A stretch of 64,000 bases of DNA, taken from the NCBI GenBank assembly GCA_012103455.1, contig WLWT01000001.1:1102001-1166000 (forward strand), read 5' to 3'. How positions within the stretch are numbered: the stretch's first letter is position 1; every line of letters begins with the position of its first letter. This document shows, in pieces, positions 43,489 through 52,074 of the stretch. The translations under genes and the position numbers were made by a program. The notes under the pieces are model-generated. The model was not told the DNA's origin. It was given only the letters and a program-made list of their open reading frames with translations, and did not search any database. Source of the stretch: Gammaproteobacteria bacterium (lineage in GTDB: Bacteria; Pseudomonadota; Gammaproteobacteria; HK1).

Positions 43489-46110
43489 ATGTCCGCGCAG
43501 CTCATCGGCCAAATCGTACTGTGGCTCATCGTTGCGATCATCGTCATCGCCATAGCCGTCTACTTGATGAACTGGCTGTACCAGCGCTCGTCCAAGGAAA
43601 CCTCGTTCGTACGCACGGGGTTTCTAGGCGAGAAAGTGGTCATCAACGGCGGCGCCTTCGTCATCCCCATCGTGCACGACGTCACGCCGGTGAACATGAA
43701 CGTCTTGCAACTCGAAATCGTGCGGGAAAAAGACGGCGCCCTGATCACCGCGGACCGCATGCGCGTCGATGTGGTGGCCGAGTTCTACGTCCGGGTGGCG
43801 CCCAAGGTCGAGGCCGTCTCCCTGGCCGCCGCCACCTTGGGCAAGCGCACCATGGCCCAAGAGCGCTTACACGAATTGCTGGCCGGTAAATTCATCAGCG
43901 CACTGCGCGCCGTAGCCGCTGGCATGACGCTGGAAGAGATGCATGAGCAGCGCAGTGATTACGTGTCGCAGGTGGCCGCGCTCACTTACGATGCGTTGTC
44001 GCAAAACGGCCTTGAAGTGGAATCGGTGGCCATCACCGATCTGGACCAGACCGATCTGGAGTACTTCAACCCCTCCAACCGCTTCGACGCGGAAGGCTTG
44101 ACCAAGCTCATCGAAGAGATCGAGTCACGCCGCAAACTACGCAACGACATCGAGCAAGAATCGATGATCAAGATCCGCACCCGCAACTTGGCGGCGGAAC
44201 GCGAGGCGCTGGATATCGATCGGGAAAGCGAAATCGCCCGCCTGGAGCAGGAACGCGAACTAGAGGCGCGGCGGGCGGCGCAGCGGGCCGAGGTCACCCG
44301 GCAGCGGGTGTCGCGGGAGACCGAAGCGGAGCAGGCGCAGATCGAAGCCCGCGAGCAAACCGAGAAAGCCCGCATCGAGCAGGAGCGGGCTATTGCCGAA
44401 GCCCGCATCACCAATGAAGAAGACACCCAACGCCGTGAAATAGAACGGGCCAAGTCCATCGAAGCAGCGGAGATCAGCGCCCGCCAAGCCACCGAAAAAG
44501 CCCGCATCGAGCAAGAACGGGCCATCGCCGAAGCGCGCATCGAGAACGAGAAAGCAACCCAGCAGCGCGACATCGAACGGGCGCGGGCCATTGAAGCCAG
44601 CGAGATCGCGGCGCGCGAAGCCAGCGAGCGCGCCCGCATCGAACAGGAAGGCGCGGTCAATCAAGCGCGCATCGAAAACGAAGAACAGACCCAGCGGCGC
44701 GACATCGAGCGCAGCCAGACGCTGGAAGCGGCCGAGATCGCGGCGCGCGAAGCCACCGAACGGGCGCGTCTCGAGCAAGAGCGCGCCGTCAACGAAGCGC
44801 GCATCGTCAACGAGGAGGAAACCCAACGGCGCGACATCGAACGGGCGCAAGCCATAGAAGCGGCGGAGATCAGCGCGCGCGAGGCCACCGAAGCGGCCCG
44901 CATCGCCCAGGAGGGGCGCATCGAAGCGCAGCGCATCGCCTTCGAGCAAGCCACCCGCGAACGGGATCTGGCCCGCACCGACGCCCTGGAGACGACCGAG
45001 ATCGCGCTGCACGACAAGTTGGAACGGGCGCGGGTGGCCGCCGATTCGGCGCTGCAGCGCGAGCGCATCGAGGCGGAGCAAGTGCGCGCGGTCCTGGCTA
45101 CTCAGAGCCGCACCAGCGTGGCCGTGGCCGAGCATGATCACGACATCACCTTGGCGGCCAAGGAAGTGGAGCGCACGGCAGCTGATCGCGCTCGCCGTCA
45201 TGCCGAGATCACCGCCAACGTAGAGGTGGAAAAAGTCAATGTCGAACAGGACCGGGAACTGGAAGCGGCCCGCGTGCAGCGCCGCCGCGCGCTGGAGTTG
45301 CTGGAAGTAGCCCGCACGCAAGCGCTGGAAGAAGCGCAGATCGAAAGTCAAGAGGAGATCGAGCGGGCGCGCATCGCCGTGGATCGCGGCTTGGACGAAG
45401 CCCGGGTGGGCCGCCAGCGGGATCTCAGGCGGCTGGAGATCGAAAGCGAGGAAACGCTGGAAACCGCCGAACTCGACAAAGCCATCGTGCTTTATCTGAA
45501 ATCCAAGGAGCAGGCGGAGGCGCAAGCGCTGGCCGATGCCGCGCGGGCGCTGGCCGTGCGGGCCGAAGAGGAGGTGCTGACGGCCAGGGACAAGGCGGTT
45601 GCCGAGCGGCGCCGGGAGGTCGAGGTGGCGCTGGCGCGAAAGGAGGCGGAACAAGTGCGCATCGCCGCGGAAGCGGACCAGGTGCGGGCGGTGGTGCAAG
45701 CCGAAGCCCAGCGCCTGGCCAACGAAGCGGAGAACGTGCTGACCGACGAAGCGCGCCTATCCATTTACCGGCGCGCTCTGCTCGCGCGCATCGAGGGTAT
45801 CGTGCGCGAGAGCGTCAAACCCATGGAGAAGATCGACGGCATCAATATCCTGCACGTGGACGGCATCGGTCAGGGCGGCGCTGGCCGCAACATGACCGAC
45901 GAGGTCATAGACTCGGCGCTGCGCTACCGGGTGCAGGCGCCGATGATCGACAGTCTGCTGGCAGACATCGGCATGGCAGGTGGGCCGCTCACAAAGATGG
46001 GCGGCTTGATCCGGGAGGCGCGCGATATGGAGAGCCTGCGCCGGGGGGTGCGTAGCACTGAAGAAGCTTCGTCCAAGCCCGCGGACAGCGAGTCCACCCA
46101 AAGTCAATAG
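43489..46110 (+). CDS. Flotillin/SPFH-domain protein with very long hendecad coiled coil
   Basis: An 873-residue membrane-anchored scaffold, started at ATG 43489 behind GAGGAAA. Residues 5-27 are a hydrophobic anchor (IGQIVLWLIVAIIVIAIAVY). Residues about 35-215 are an SPFH domain (VVINGGAFVIPIVHDVTPVN, LEVESVAITDLDQTDLEYF). Residues about 220-770 are an uninterrupted charged helix, within which 288-507 are five tandem copies of a 44-residue (4 x 11) unit of the type ARIEQERAIAEARI. The C-terminal 90 residues carry a flotillin-like oligomerisation tail (INILHVDGIGQGG). Typical bacterial flotillins are about 450-650 residues. It directly precedes the molybdenum hydroxylase genes, perhaps organising that complex at the membrane (inference). 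Confidence 0.9.
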   Translation: MSAQLIGQIVLWLIVAIIVIAIAVYLMNWLYQRSSKETSFVRTGFLGEKVVINGGAFVIPIVHDVTPVNMNVLQLEIVREKDGALITADRMRVDVVAEFYVRVAPKVEAVSLAAATLGKRTMAQERLHELLAGKFISALRAVAAGMTLEEMHEQRSDYVSQVAALTYDALSQNGLEVESVAITDLDQTDLEYFNPSNRFDAEGLTKLIEEIESRRKLRNDIEQESMIKIRTRNLAAEREALDIDRESEIARLEQERELEARRAAQRAEVTRQRVSRETEAEQAQIEAREQTEKARIEQERAIAEARITNEEDTQRREIERAKSIEAAEISARQATEKARIEQERAIAEARIENEKATQQRDIERARAIEASEIAAREASERARIEQEGAVNQARIENEEQTQRRDIERSQTLEAAEIAAREATERARLEQERAVNEARIVNEEETQRRDIERAQAIEAAEISAREATEAARIAQEGRIEAQRIAFEQATRERDLARTDALETTEIALHDKLERARVAADSALQRERIEAEQVRAVLATQSRTSVAVAEHDHDITLAAKEVERTAADRARRHAEITANVEVEKVNVEQDRELEAARVQRRRALELLEVARTQALEEAQIESQEEIERARIAVDRGLDEARVGRQRDLRRLEIESEETLETAELDKAIVLYLKSKEQAEAQALADAARALAVRAEEEVLTARDKAVAERRREVEVALARKEAEQVRIAAEADQVRAVVQAEAQRLANEAENVLTDEARLSIYRRALLARIEGIVRESVKPMEKIDGINILHVDGIGQGGAGRNMTDEVIDSALRYRVQAPMIDSLLADIGMAGGPLTKMGGLIREARDMESLRRGVRSTEEASSKPADSESTQSQ
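44350..45009 (+). repeat. Five tandem 132-bp repeats encoding 44-residue hendecad units
   Basis: Five consecutive 132-bp units inside the flotillin gene, each coding for 44 residues beginning R-(E/Q)-x-(T/S)-E-(K/R/A)-A-R. The first four are the most alike; the fifth is diverged. The period of 44 = 4 x 11 fits a right-handed or straight coiled coil. Confidence 0.88.
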
Positions 46111-46130
46111 GCACCAAGAGTTAACAAAAG

Positions 46131-46577
46131 ATGGCGCGCGTCTATGTATCCAGCTTAATCAACGCACCCGCGCCGAAGGTGTGGGCCCGCGTCAGGGACT
46201 TTAACGGCTTGCCGAGTTGGCATCCGGCCATCGCCCGAAGCCGTATCGAAGATGGCCGCGCCGCCGATCAGGTGGGCTGCGTGCGCAACTTCACGTTGAC
46301 CGATGGCGCACCGCTGCGCGAGCAACTGCTAGCGCTGTCGGATTACGATCTCCTCTGCACCTACTCGATACTCCAATCCCCCATGCCACTGACCGACTAT
46401 GTGGCCACCCTGCGGCTAACGCCGGTGACCGACGGCGATCGCACCTTCATCGAGTGGACGGCGGAGTTCGAATGCGCAGCGGACGACGAGGCCGGGCTGA
46501 CCGCCGCCATCGGCAGCGAGGTATTTCAGGCCGGCTTCGATGCGTTGAAGAGACATTTTGCTGCCCAAATGAAGTGA
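46131..46577 (+). CDS. SRPBCC/CoxG-like protein, first copy
   Basis: A 148-residue START/Bet v1-fold protein. It begins VYVSSLINAPAPKVWARVRD, followed by FNGLPSWHPAIARSRIE and GCVRNFTLTDGAPLREQLL, the usual polyketide-cyclase/CoxG pattern. CoxG-type proteins accompany molybdenum hydroxylases and have been proposed to help recruit or mature the enzyme, or to bind its hydrophobic substrate. It is 20 bp after the flotillin gene and about 28 bp before a close paralogue, indicating local gene duplication. No transmembrane tail is seen. Confidence 0.85.
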   Translation: MARVYVSSLINAPAPKVWARVRDFNGLPSWHPAIARSRIEDGRAADQVGCVRNFTLTDGAPLREQLLALSDYDLLCTYSILQSPMPLTDYVATLRLTPVTDGDRTFIEWTAEFECAADDEAGLTAAIGSEVFQAGFDALKRHFAAQMK

Positions 46578-46620
46578 CCGAGGTTGGCAGTGACCAAGGT
46601 TGGCAATGATCAAAGTTGAG
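46574..46620 (+). repeat. 16-bp tandem repeat between the two SRPBCC genes
   Basis: Three units of about 16 bp (GTGACCGAGGTTGGCA, GTGACCAAGGTTGGCA, then a diverged ATGATCAAAGTTGAG) run across the stop of the first SRPBCC gene and the ATG of the second. The repeat therefore supplies both the stop region and the start region of the junction. Confidence 0.75.
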
Positions 46621-47058
46621 CGCAGCACCGTCGTCATGGCTCCCCTCACCCGGGTGTGGGCAGTGTTGCGCGACTTCAACGGCCACGGCCACTGGCATCC
46701 GGCGGTGACCACCAGCCGCATAGAACGCGCTCAGGCGGCCGATCGGGTAGGTTGCGTACGGCGTTTCGTGCTGGGCGACGGCGCCGAGCTGCGCGAGCAG
46801 TTATTGGCCTTATCCGATCGCGATCATGCTTTCACCTATTGCCTGCTGGATACGCCAGTGCCGCTCATCAACTATGTGGCGCACGTGCGCTTGGCGCCGG
46901 TCACCGATAGCGATGCGACTTTTTGGCACTGGGCCTCGTCGTTCATAACGCCGCCGGGCCGGGAACGCGAATTACGCACGCTGGTCGGCGAGGACATCTA
47001 CCAGGCCGGTTTCGATGCCATCAAGCGTCATCTCGCTGCAACCGGAGTATCCCCTTGA
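46606..47058 (+). CDS. SRPBCC/CoxG-like protein, second copy
   Basis: A 150-residue paralogue of the preceding gene. Matching landmarks are VWAVLRDFNGHGHWHPAV, RVGCVRRFVLGDGAELREQLL and DIYQAGFDAIKRHL. I use ATG 46606 rather than an upstream TTG. The two proteins share the whole fold and probably arose by tandem duplication; they may form a heterodimer or serve two substrates. The gene runs close to the FAD-subunit gene. Function with the molybdenum hydroxylase is inferred from family and position. Confidence 0.85.
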   Translation: MIKVERSTVVMAPLTRVWAVLRDFNGHGHWHPAVTTSRIERAQAADRVGCVRRFVLGDGAELREQLLALSDRDHAFTYCLLDTPVPLINYVAHVRLAPVTDSDATFWHWASSFITPPGRERELRTLVGEDIYQAGFDAIKRHLAATGVSP

Positions 47059-47068
47059 GAGTCGAACA

Positions 47069-47926
47069 TTGAAGGTGCACACCTTCGGCCAGGCCCGCGA
47101 CGCCGCCAACGCCCTCAACCAAGACAGGCGTACCCGGGTGCTGGGCGGCGGCACTCTGATAATGCGTAAAATCAATGAGGGCACGGCCGATTTCGACGGC
47201 TTGATTCGCACCACGGATCCGGCGCTCAAGCGGATACGCACCGATAGCTCGCGGATCGAACTGGGCGCTGCCGTGACCATGGCGGCGATCCTGGCAACGC
47301 CCGAACTCAGCTTCTTGCACGCCGTGGCGGCGGCGGTGGGCGGCCCGGCCATCCGCCAGATGGCCACCATAGGCGGCAACTTGTTCGCGCCGGTGCCCTA
47401 TGGTGACTTCGCCGTGGCGCTACTGGCGCTGGATGCGCGGGTGCAAGTGCAAGCATCCTTCGGCACCCGCGAGGGGGCGCTCGATGCGATCCTGCGCGGG
47501 CCGGGCGAGAGCAGCCCGCAGCTAGTGTGCAGCGTGACGTTCAACCGGCCCCGCCCCGGACAGACGCTGCGCTATCACAAAGTCGCGCGGGTGCAACCCA
47601 AGGGAGTCAGCGTGCTGTCCCTGGCGGCTTGCTTCGGCGCGCGCGGTGAACGCCTGTCCAGCGTACGCCTGGCGGCGGGGGCGCTAGCGCCTAGCCCTAT
47701 TCGCTTATCGCGGTTGGAACGCGCCCTGGAGGGTCAACGGCTGCACGCGGCGGCGGTGGACACCGCCTTGCAGCAGCTGCAGGCGGACATCACGCCGCCC
47801 ACCGACGCCATCGCCAGCGCCCGCTACCGGCGCGCCGTCGCTCCCGTATATACCCATCACACTTCAAGATGCGAACATCGGTGCATTAATAATGTGAAAC
47901 CTATCAGTGATTCTTTTTCTCAATAA
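47069..47926 (+). CDS. FAD-binding subunit of a Cox/XDH-type molybdenum hydroxylase, 3' end replaced by IS
   Basis: A medium subunit of the CoxM/FAD_binding_5 type. The motif ARDAANALNQ opens the FAD domain, followed by RVLGGGTLIMRKINEG (flavin loop) and AIRQMATIGGNLFAPVPYGD (the second FAD motif, TxGGN). The C-terminal CO-dehydrogenase flavoprotein domain follows. Start is TTG 47069 or GTG 47075; both lie just after the SRPBCC stop. The last native residues are RYRRAVAPVY; the tail after that (about 22 residues) is read from the inserted IS630 element. If the TATATA at the two IS edges is collapsed, the frame would end naturally as ...VYMHRLLLGEL. The loss is small, so activity may persist. 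Confidence 0.85.
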   Translation: MKVHTFGQARDAANALNQDRRTRVLGGGTLIMRKINEGTADFDGLIRTTDPALKRIRTDSSRIELGAAVTMAAILATPELSFLHAVAAAVGGPAIRQMATIGGNLFAPVPYGDFAVALLALDARVQVQASFGTREGALDAILRGPGESSPQLVCSVTFNRPRPGQTLRYHKVARVQPKGVSVLSLAACFGARGERLSSVRLAAGALAPSPIRLSRLERALEGQRLHAAAVDTALQQLQADITPPTDAIASARYRRAVAPVYTHHTSRCEHRCINNVKPISDSFSQ

Positions 47927-48961
47927 AATCTTTCGTCTTCCAATGCGCTTGAAAAAATTCAAAGAGGCTTCCCGAAAATCTACAAACTTCTCATAGTACC
48001 GATTATAAGTAACCGCTTCATGCATCATTTTCCAAAGTCGCTCAATTGGATTTAAATTCGGTGAATAGGGCGGCAAATAGTGTAATTTAATGTTTGAGTC
48101 CTTGGCATAAGACTGAACGTCTTTGCTCTTATGATAAGCCGCATTATCCCAAATTACATGAATGTCTTTCTCTGGTGCATGCCGTTTGCGTAGAGATTTT
48201 AGAAAAGATTTAATGGTTTGCGCATTCACTCGCTCAACTTCAGTGTGGATTATTTTGTGACCCTCCAAAGATACAGCACCAATGAAATTCAATCGTGTTT
48301 GACGAGCCGTTGTGGCAATATTCTTTCGAGTGCCTCTTAAAATCCATCCATAAGCCAATCGTGTTTGATACTGCGGATGAAAACTGTCCGAGAAATAGAT
48401 TAAACCCTTGTTTTTAGGGTCTTTCGAAAGATGTTCATAGTCTTTGACAAACGCTTTTTGCGCCTGTGCGTTTGCTTTCGCTGGCACTGCATGAGGCTTC
48501 TTATGGCAGAAATTATTGCGATGCAGCCATTTTGTCATGCCGCTTACACTGTAAACCTTACCAAAATTCAACTTCACATAAGTGCAAATGTCCTTAACAT
48601 AAGGATAAGTCATTCCTTCTAGGTGTTTAACGAGCTTTGCTGTTTCACTCTCGTCTCAATCACTTTTGCTGCCTCCGTTTTCGGGCTTCAGCTTAGCTTT
48701 AGAAAAGTAATCATCGACATGGCGTCTAATAGTCTCATCATCTAAAAGCAAAATCCTAGCAATTTCTGAATAACTATAACCCTCATCAAAAGCTAAAACC
48801 GCTTTTATTCGGTCTCGAATACGCCCATCTCTCTCTTTACGATGAGATTTTATGAGTTCATCGCGCTCGCTCGGTGTTAAATGATTGTTCATAAGCTTAT
48901 TTTGACCATAATCAGCTAGCTAATATAAGTATTCTATATTCGCATTTTCAATGGCGATGGG
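47853..48961 (-). mobile_element. IS630-family insertion sequence, defective
   Basis: An AT-rich element of about 1.1 kb. The left end CCCATCACACTTCAAGATGCGAA and the right end, read inward, CCCATCGCCATTGAAAATGCGAA are imperfect inverted repeats. Both sides are bordered by TATATA, in line with TA targeting; exact outer bases are uncertain because of this. It sits between the last codons of the FAD-subunit gene and the Fe-S subunit gene, on the opposite strand to them. Confidence 0.88.
47864..48892 (-). pseudogene. IS630-family transposase broken by an in-frame TGA
   Basis: The N-terminal 78 residues (LTPSERDELIKSHRKERDGR, helix-turn-helix YSYSEIARILLLDDETIRRH) and the C-terminal 249 residues (from MTYPYVKDICTYVK) lie in the same frame. 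One TGA (48656-48658) separates them, followed by readable DESETAKLVKHLEG. The DDE domain is complete: IYFSDSFHPQ, HVIWDNAAYH and PPYSPNLNPIERLW. A Leu codon (TTA or TTG) mutated to TGA would be the simplest origin. A downstream ATG could still make a catalytic-domain fragment, but transposition is unlikely. Confidence 0.88.
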
Positions 48962-48998
48962 TATATATGCACCGTTTATTGCTGGGAGAGCTGTAGAG

Positions 48999-49469
48999 GT
49001 GAGCTTGACCCTCGAGTTTCAGTTAAACGGCAGCCAAGCCGCCGCGCTGGTCGATGAAGCGGCCACTTTGCAAACCGTGTTGCGCGCGGAGCTAGGCTTG
49101 ACCTCGCCTAAACGGGGCTGCCTGCAAGGCACTTGCGGCACCTGCACGGTGCTGGTGGACGGCGCCCCATACCTGTCTTGTCTGATGCTGGCGCAAGACG
49201 TGGCAGGACGGGCGGTGCAGACCCTGGAAGGACTCAAGCAAGGCGCCGAACTGAGCCCCTTGCAACGCGCTTTCATGGAGCACTTCGCCGCCCAATGCGG
49301 CTTTTGCACTCCCGGCATGTTGATGGCGGCCAGCGCGCTGCTGCACCAGACGCCCAAGCCGACACGGGAACAAGTGGTGGACGCCATCTCCGGCAATATC
49401 TGCCGCTATACCGGCTATGCGCCGATCATCAGCGCGGTGCTGGCGGCAGCGGCTGGCGATAACAACTAA
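48999..49469 (+). CDS. 2Fe-2S subunit of the molybdenum hydroxylase (CoxS/XDH small subunit)
   Basis: About 156 residues from GTG 48999 (VSLTLEFQLNGSQ), preceded by GGGAGAG. In-frame ATGs further upstream fall inside the IS end and are unlikely as native starts. It carries both clusters: the plant-type CxxxxCGxC...C (GCLQGTCGTCTVLVDGAPYLSC) and the C-terminal CxxC...CxC (AAQCGFCTPGMLM, GNICRYTGY). It passes electrons from the Mo site to FAD. The IS630 insertion upstream may have cut it from the operon's original promoter. Confidence 0.93.
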   Translation: MSLTLEFQLNGSQAAALVDEAATLQTVLRAELGLTSPKRGCLQGTCGTCTVLVDGAPYLSCLMLAQDVAGRAVQTLEGLKQGAELSPLQRAFMEHFAAQCGFCTPGMLMAASALLHQTPKPTREQVVDAISGNICRYTGYAPIISAVLAAAAGDNN

Positions 49470-49483
49470 CCGGAGCGCACACC

Positions 49484-51061
49484 ATGGAGTTTCGCAAAGA
49501 TCTCTTCGCCGACGAGCGCGACGACAACTTGAACGAGATCGGCCAAGCCACCCAGCGCCAGGACATGATGGGGCACGTCACCGGCACCTCACGGTTCTTC
49601 GATGATCGGCAGCCGGCCGGTCTGTTGCACCTGAAAGTACTGCGCAGCCCCCATCACCACGCCCGCATCCGTGCCGTTGACGTGGCCCGAGCCGAGCGGG
49701 CGCCGGGCGTTGAACGGGTGATCCAGGGTAAAGACGTACCGGTCAACCTGAACACCCTGCTCAGCCTCATCGACTTCGGCAAAGACGACGAGCCGTCGCT
49801 GGCGGTGGACAAAGTGCGCTACCGAGGCGAGCCCATCGCCGCCGTCGTGGCCGCGTCGGAAGCGCTCGCTTACGCGGCGCTCAAGCTCATCGAAGTGGAC
49901 TACGAGCCGCTGCCGGCGGTGTTCGACGTGGAAGCAGCGCTGGTCCCCGGCGCGCCGCTGGTCAACGAGGTCTACTCCGGTAACGCCTTCGAGTATCACG
50001 AGCGCTACAACCATCAGCGGTTGCGCTTCGGCGACGTCGAGGCGGCACTCGCCAAGGCCGATCACGTACTGGAGGAGCGTTACCAGATGTCGCCCATCGA
50101 GCAGGCGCCCACGGAGACCAATGGCTGCATCGCCGAGCCTGAACAAGATGGGCGCATCGCCGTTTACACCAGCACCCAAGCCCTGTTCTTCTCGCTGGAT
50201 ACCAGCGCCAAGATTCTAGCTCTACCCTCCAACAAGCTGCACTTCATCGGCGGCACGGTGGGCGGCGGTTTCGGCGGCAAGGTCGATACCGTCACCGAGC
50301 CGTTGGCCATATTAGGGGTGATGCTGACGGGCCGGCCCGTGCGCTACGCGTTGAACCGCGCCGAGGAGATGCAGATGTCATCGTCGCGCGGCGCCGAGCG
50401 CATCTATATCACCGACGGCATCATGAACGACGGGCGCATCACCGCCCGCCAAGTGACGCACTACTTCGATGCCGGCGCCTACACCCGGCTCAGCAGTTAC
50501 GCCGTAGTCAAATGCGCCGCCCACATGCCGGGGCCGTACACCATCGCCAACGTGTCCATGGACGGTTATTGCGTATACACCAACCGCACCCCCGCCTCCG
50601 CCATGCGCGGCTTCGGCGTCACCGGCGCCGACTTCGCGCTGGAAGTGCAAATGGATAAGCTAGCGCGGCTAGTGGGCATGGATCCGCTGGAATTTCGCCT
50701 GCTCAACGCCTACCGCGACGGTGATATGAAAGCGCACCGGCAGGTAGCCAAGAACTGTGCCCTCATCGAGTGCGCGCAGGCGGCGGCAGAGCTAGCGAAT
50801 TGGCCACTGCGCCCCGAGTTCAAAGCGATGTCGTCGCGGGTGGGAGGCGCTTCAGGTGCGCACGTGGCAAGTGCGCCGGCGCCGGTCGGCACCACACCGG
50901 CGCCAACACCGAGTACACCAACACCGGGTACGCCAACACCGGGTACGCCAACACCGGGTACGCCAACACCGGGTACGCCAACACCGGGTACGCCGCCAGC
51001 GAGTTCAACCGCGGCCAGCCGCCGAAGATTATCCAGCTTCTTTAGCCGCGAGGAGCGCTGA
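49484..51061 (+). CDS. Molybdenum hydroxylase large subunit, N-terminal half
   Basis: A 525-residue protein that is only the first half of a CoxL/XdhC-type Mo-binding subunit. It includes RQDMMGHVTGTSRFFDD (start of the ald_Xan_dh domain), GGTVGGGFGGK (molybdopterin region near 265) and SAMRGFGVTGADFALE. The CODH hallmark AYRCSFR is absent, so true CO dehydrogenase activity is unlikely. It ends in an atypical tail of TPGTP repeats plus a basic end (RRRLSSFF). The second half is encoded by the next ORF, only 2 bp later, with its own GAGGAG ribosome site inside this gene's end. Two-chain assembly is inferred. Confidence 0.88.
   Translation: MEFRKDLFADERDDNLNEIGQATQRQDMMGHVTGTSRFFDDRQPAGLLHLKVLRSPHHHARIRAVDVARAERAPGVERVIQGKDVPVNLNTLLSLIDFGKDDEPSLAVDKVRYRGEPIAAVVAASEALAYAALKLIEVDYEPLPAVFDVEAALVPGAPLVNEVYSGNAFEYHERYNHQRLRFGDVEAALAKADHVLEERYQMSPIEQAPTETNGCIAEPEQDGRIAVYTSTQALFFSLDTSAKILALPSNKLHFIGGTVGGGFGGKVDTVTEPLAILGVMLTGRPVRYALNRAEEMQMSSSRGAERIYITDGIMNDGRITARQVTHYFDAGAYTRLSSYAVVKCAAHMPGPYTIANVSMDGYCVYTNRTPASAMRGFGVTGADFALEVQMDKLARLVGMDPLEFRLLNAYRDGDMKAHRQVAKNCALIECAQAAAELANWPLRPEFKAMSSRVGGASGAHVASAPAPVGTTPAPTPSTPTPGTPTPGTPTPGTPTPGTPTPGTPPASSTAASRRRLSSFFSREER
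50906..50995 (+). repeat. 15-bp tandem repeat, six units (TPGTP)n
   Basis: Six consecutive 15-bp units with consensus ACACCGGGTACGCCA; four are identical, and the first and last are diverged. They encode a Thr/Pro/Gly linker near the C-terminus of the N-terminal Mo-subunit half, exactly where the large subunit is split in two. Confidence 0.93.
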
Positions 51062-51063
51062 TC

Positions 51064-52074
51064 ATGGCCAAACGCAACGGCCGCGGCGTCGCCACCGTCA
51101 ACTACCCCATCGGCATGAATCTGGGCGGCGATCCCAGTCAAGCGTTGGTCCACTCCAACCCCACAGGTAAATTCACCGTCAGCCTGTCCTCCGTCGATCC
51201 GGGCCAGGGGATGAAATCGGTGACCCGCCAGATCTGCGCGGAAACGCTGGGCATCCCGGTGGAGCACGTATACGTGGACACCGCCGATTCCGACACCGGC
51301 CCCCACTGCATGGGCAGCTTCGCATCGCGCGGCACCCACCGGGTCGGCAACGCCGTGATCACGGCAGCCGAAGAAGCGCGGGCGGTGATGATGGACGCGG
51401 CGGCGCAAGAGCTGGAAGTCGATGCCGGTGATCTGGTCACCGACGGCAACGGCAACATCCACGTCAAGGGCGCGCCGGCGTGCTCCATCAGCGTCGCCGA
51501 GGTGGCCAGCGCCGCCCAGTTCAAGCAAGGCAAGACCATCGCCGGGCGTGGCATATTCCTGGTGCCGCCCTCGGCGGTGGAGCCGGAGACCGGCGCCATG
51601 GATCCGGTGACCTGCTACGCCCATGCCTGCATGATCGTGGAAGTGGCGGTAGACGATGAGACCGGCGCAGTGGACGTACTATCGATGAAAAGCGCCTACG
51701 AACTGGGCCGTGCCATCAACCCCAAGCTGGTGGAACAGCAACTGGTGGGCGGCGCCTGGATGGGCATGAGCCATGCGCTGTACGAAACGCCCGAGCCGTA
51801 TTATCCGGATCGCAGCCACGGCCCCACGGACTTCAACGATTATCTGATGCCGGGCGCGGGCGACATCTGCCCCCACGACATCGTGGTATTGGAGCGCCCC
51901 GCGCCGGATGGGCCGTTCGGCGCTAAAGGACCAGGCGAGATGTGCGCCAATCCGATTATTCCCGCCATCGCCAATGCCATCTTCGACGCGGTCGGCGTGC
52001 GGGTGGATGAAATGCCCTTCACCCCGGAGAAAATCTTGGCCGGCATCAAAGCCCTGCAAGGCAGCCAGCTCTGA
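51064..52074 (+). CDS. Molybdenum hydroxylase large subunit, C-terminal half
   Basis: A 336-residue protein equal to the second half of a CoxL/XDH Mo subunit. It begins RNGRGVATVNYPIGMNLGG and includes VSLSSVDPGQGMKSVTRQIC (substrate/cofactor segment), GSFASRGTHRVGNAV and the catalytic-Glu loop GPFGAKGPGEMCANPIIPA. ATG 51064 has a strong ribosome site (GAGGAG), so the protein is probably made separately and assembles with the preceding chain. Its stop overlaps the MoxR gene start (TGATG). The overall sequence fits a xanthine/aldehyde-type hydroxylase of unknown substrate. Confidence 0.88.
   Translation: MAKRNGRGVATVNYPIGMNLGGDPSQALVHSNPTGKFTVSLSSVDPGQGMKSVTRQICAETLGIPVEHVYVDTADSDTGPHCMGSFASRGTHRVGNAVITAAEEARAVMMDAAAQELEVDAGDLVTDGNGNIHVKGAPACSISVAEVASAAQFKQGKTIAGRGIFLVPPSAVEPETGAMDPVTCYAHACMIVEVAVDDETGAVDVLSMKSAYELGRAINPKLVEQQLVGGAWMGMSHALYETPEPYYPDRSHGPTDFNDYLMPGAGDICPHDIVVLERPAPDGPFGAKGPGEMCANPIIPAIANAIFDAVGVRVDEMPFTPEKILAGIKALQGSQL

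Noticed and set aside
43986..45699. Long open frames antisense to the flotillin gene
   Set aside because: They are by-products of the repetitive GC-rich coiled-coil coding sequence; no ribosome sites or domains are present.
38154..48658. Genome-wide reassignment of UGA to Trp
   Set aside because: Many genes here end in TGA at natural, overlapping operon junctions (ATGA, TGATG), so UGA is an ordinary stop; the two internal TGAs are treated as mutations.
48656..48700. Programmed frameshift between two IS630 reading frames
   Set aside because: The two parts are in the same frame with one TGA between them, so no frameshift is involved.
50710..51624. Antisense frame across the Mo-subunit junction
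   Set aside because: It mirrors the repeat and conserved coding sequence of the plus strand, has low-complexity GVGVP translation and no recognisable domain.
47069..52074. True aerobic CO dehydrogenase (coxMSL)
   Set aside because: The operon looks Cox-like, but the Mo subunit lacks the AYRCSFR active-site loop that defines form I CO dehydrogenase, so only a general xanthine/aldehyde-type hydroxylase is called.
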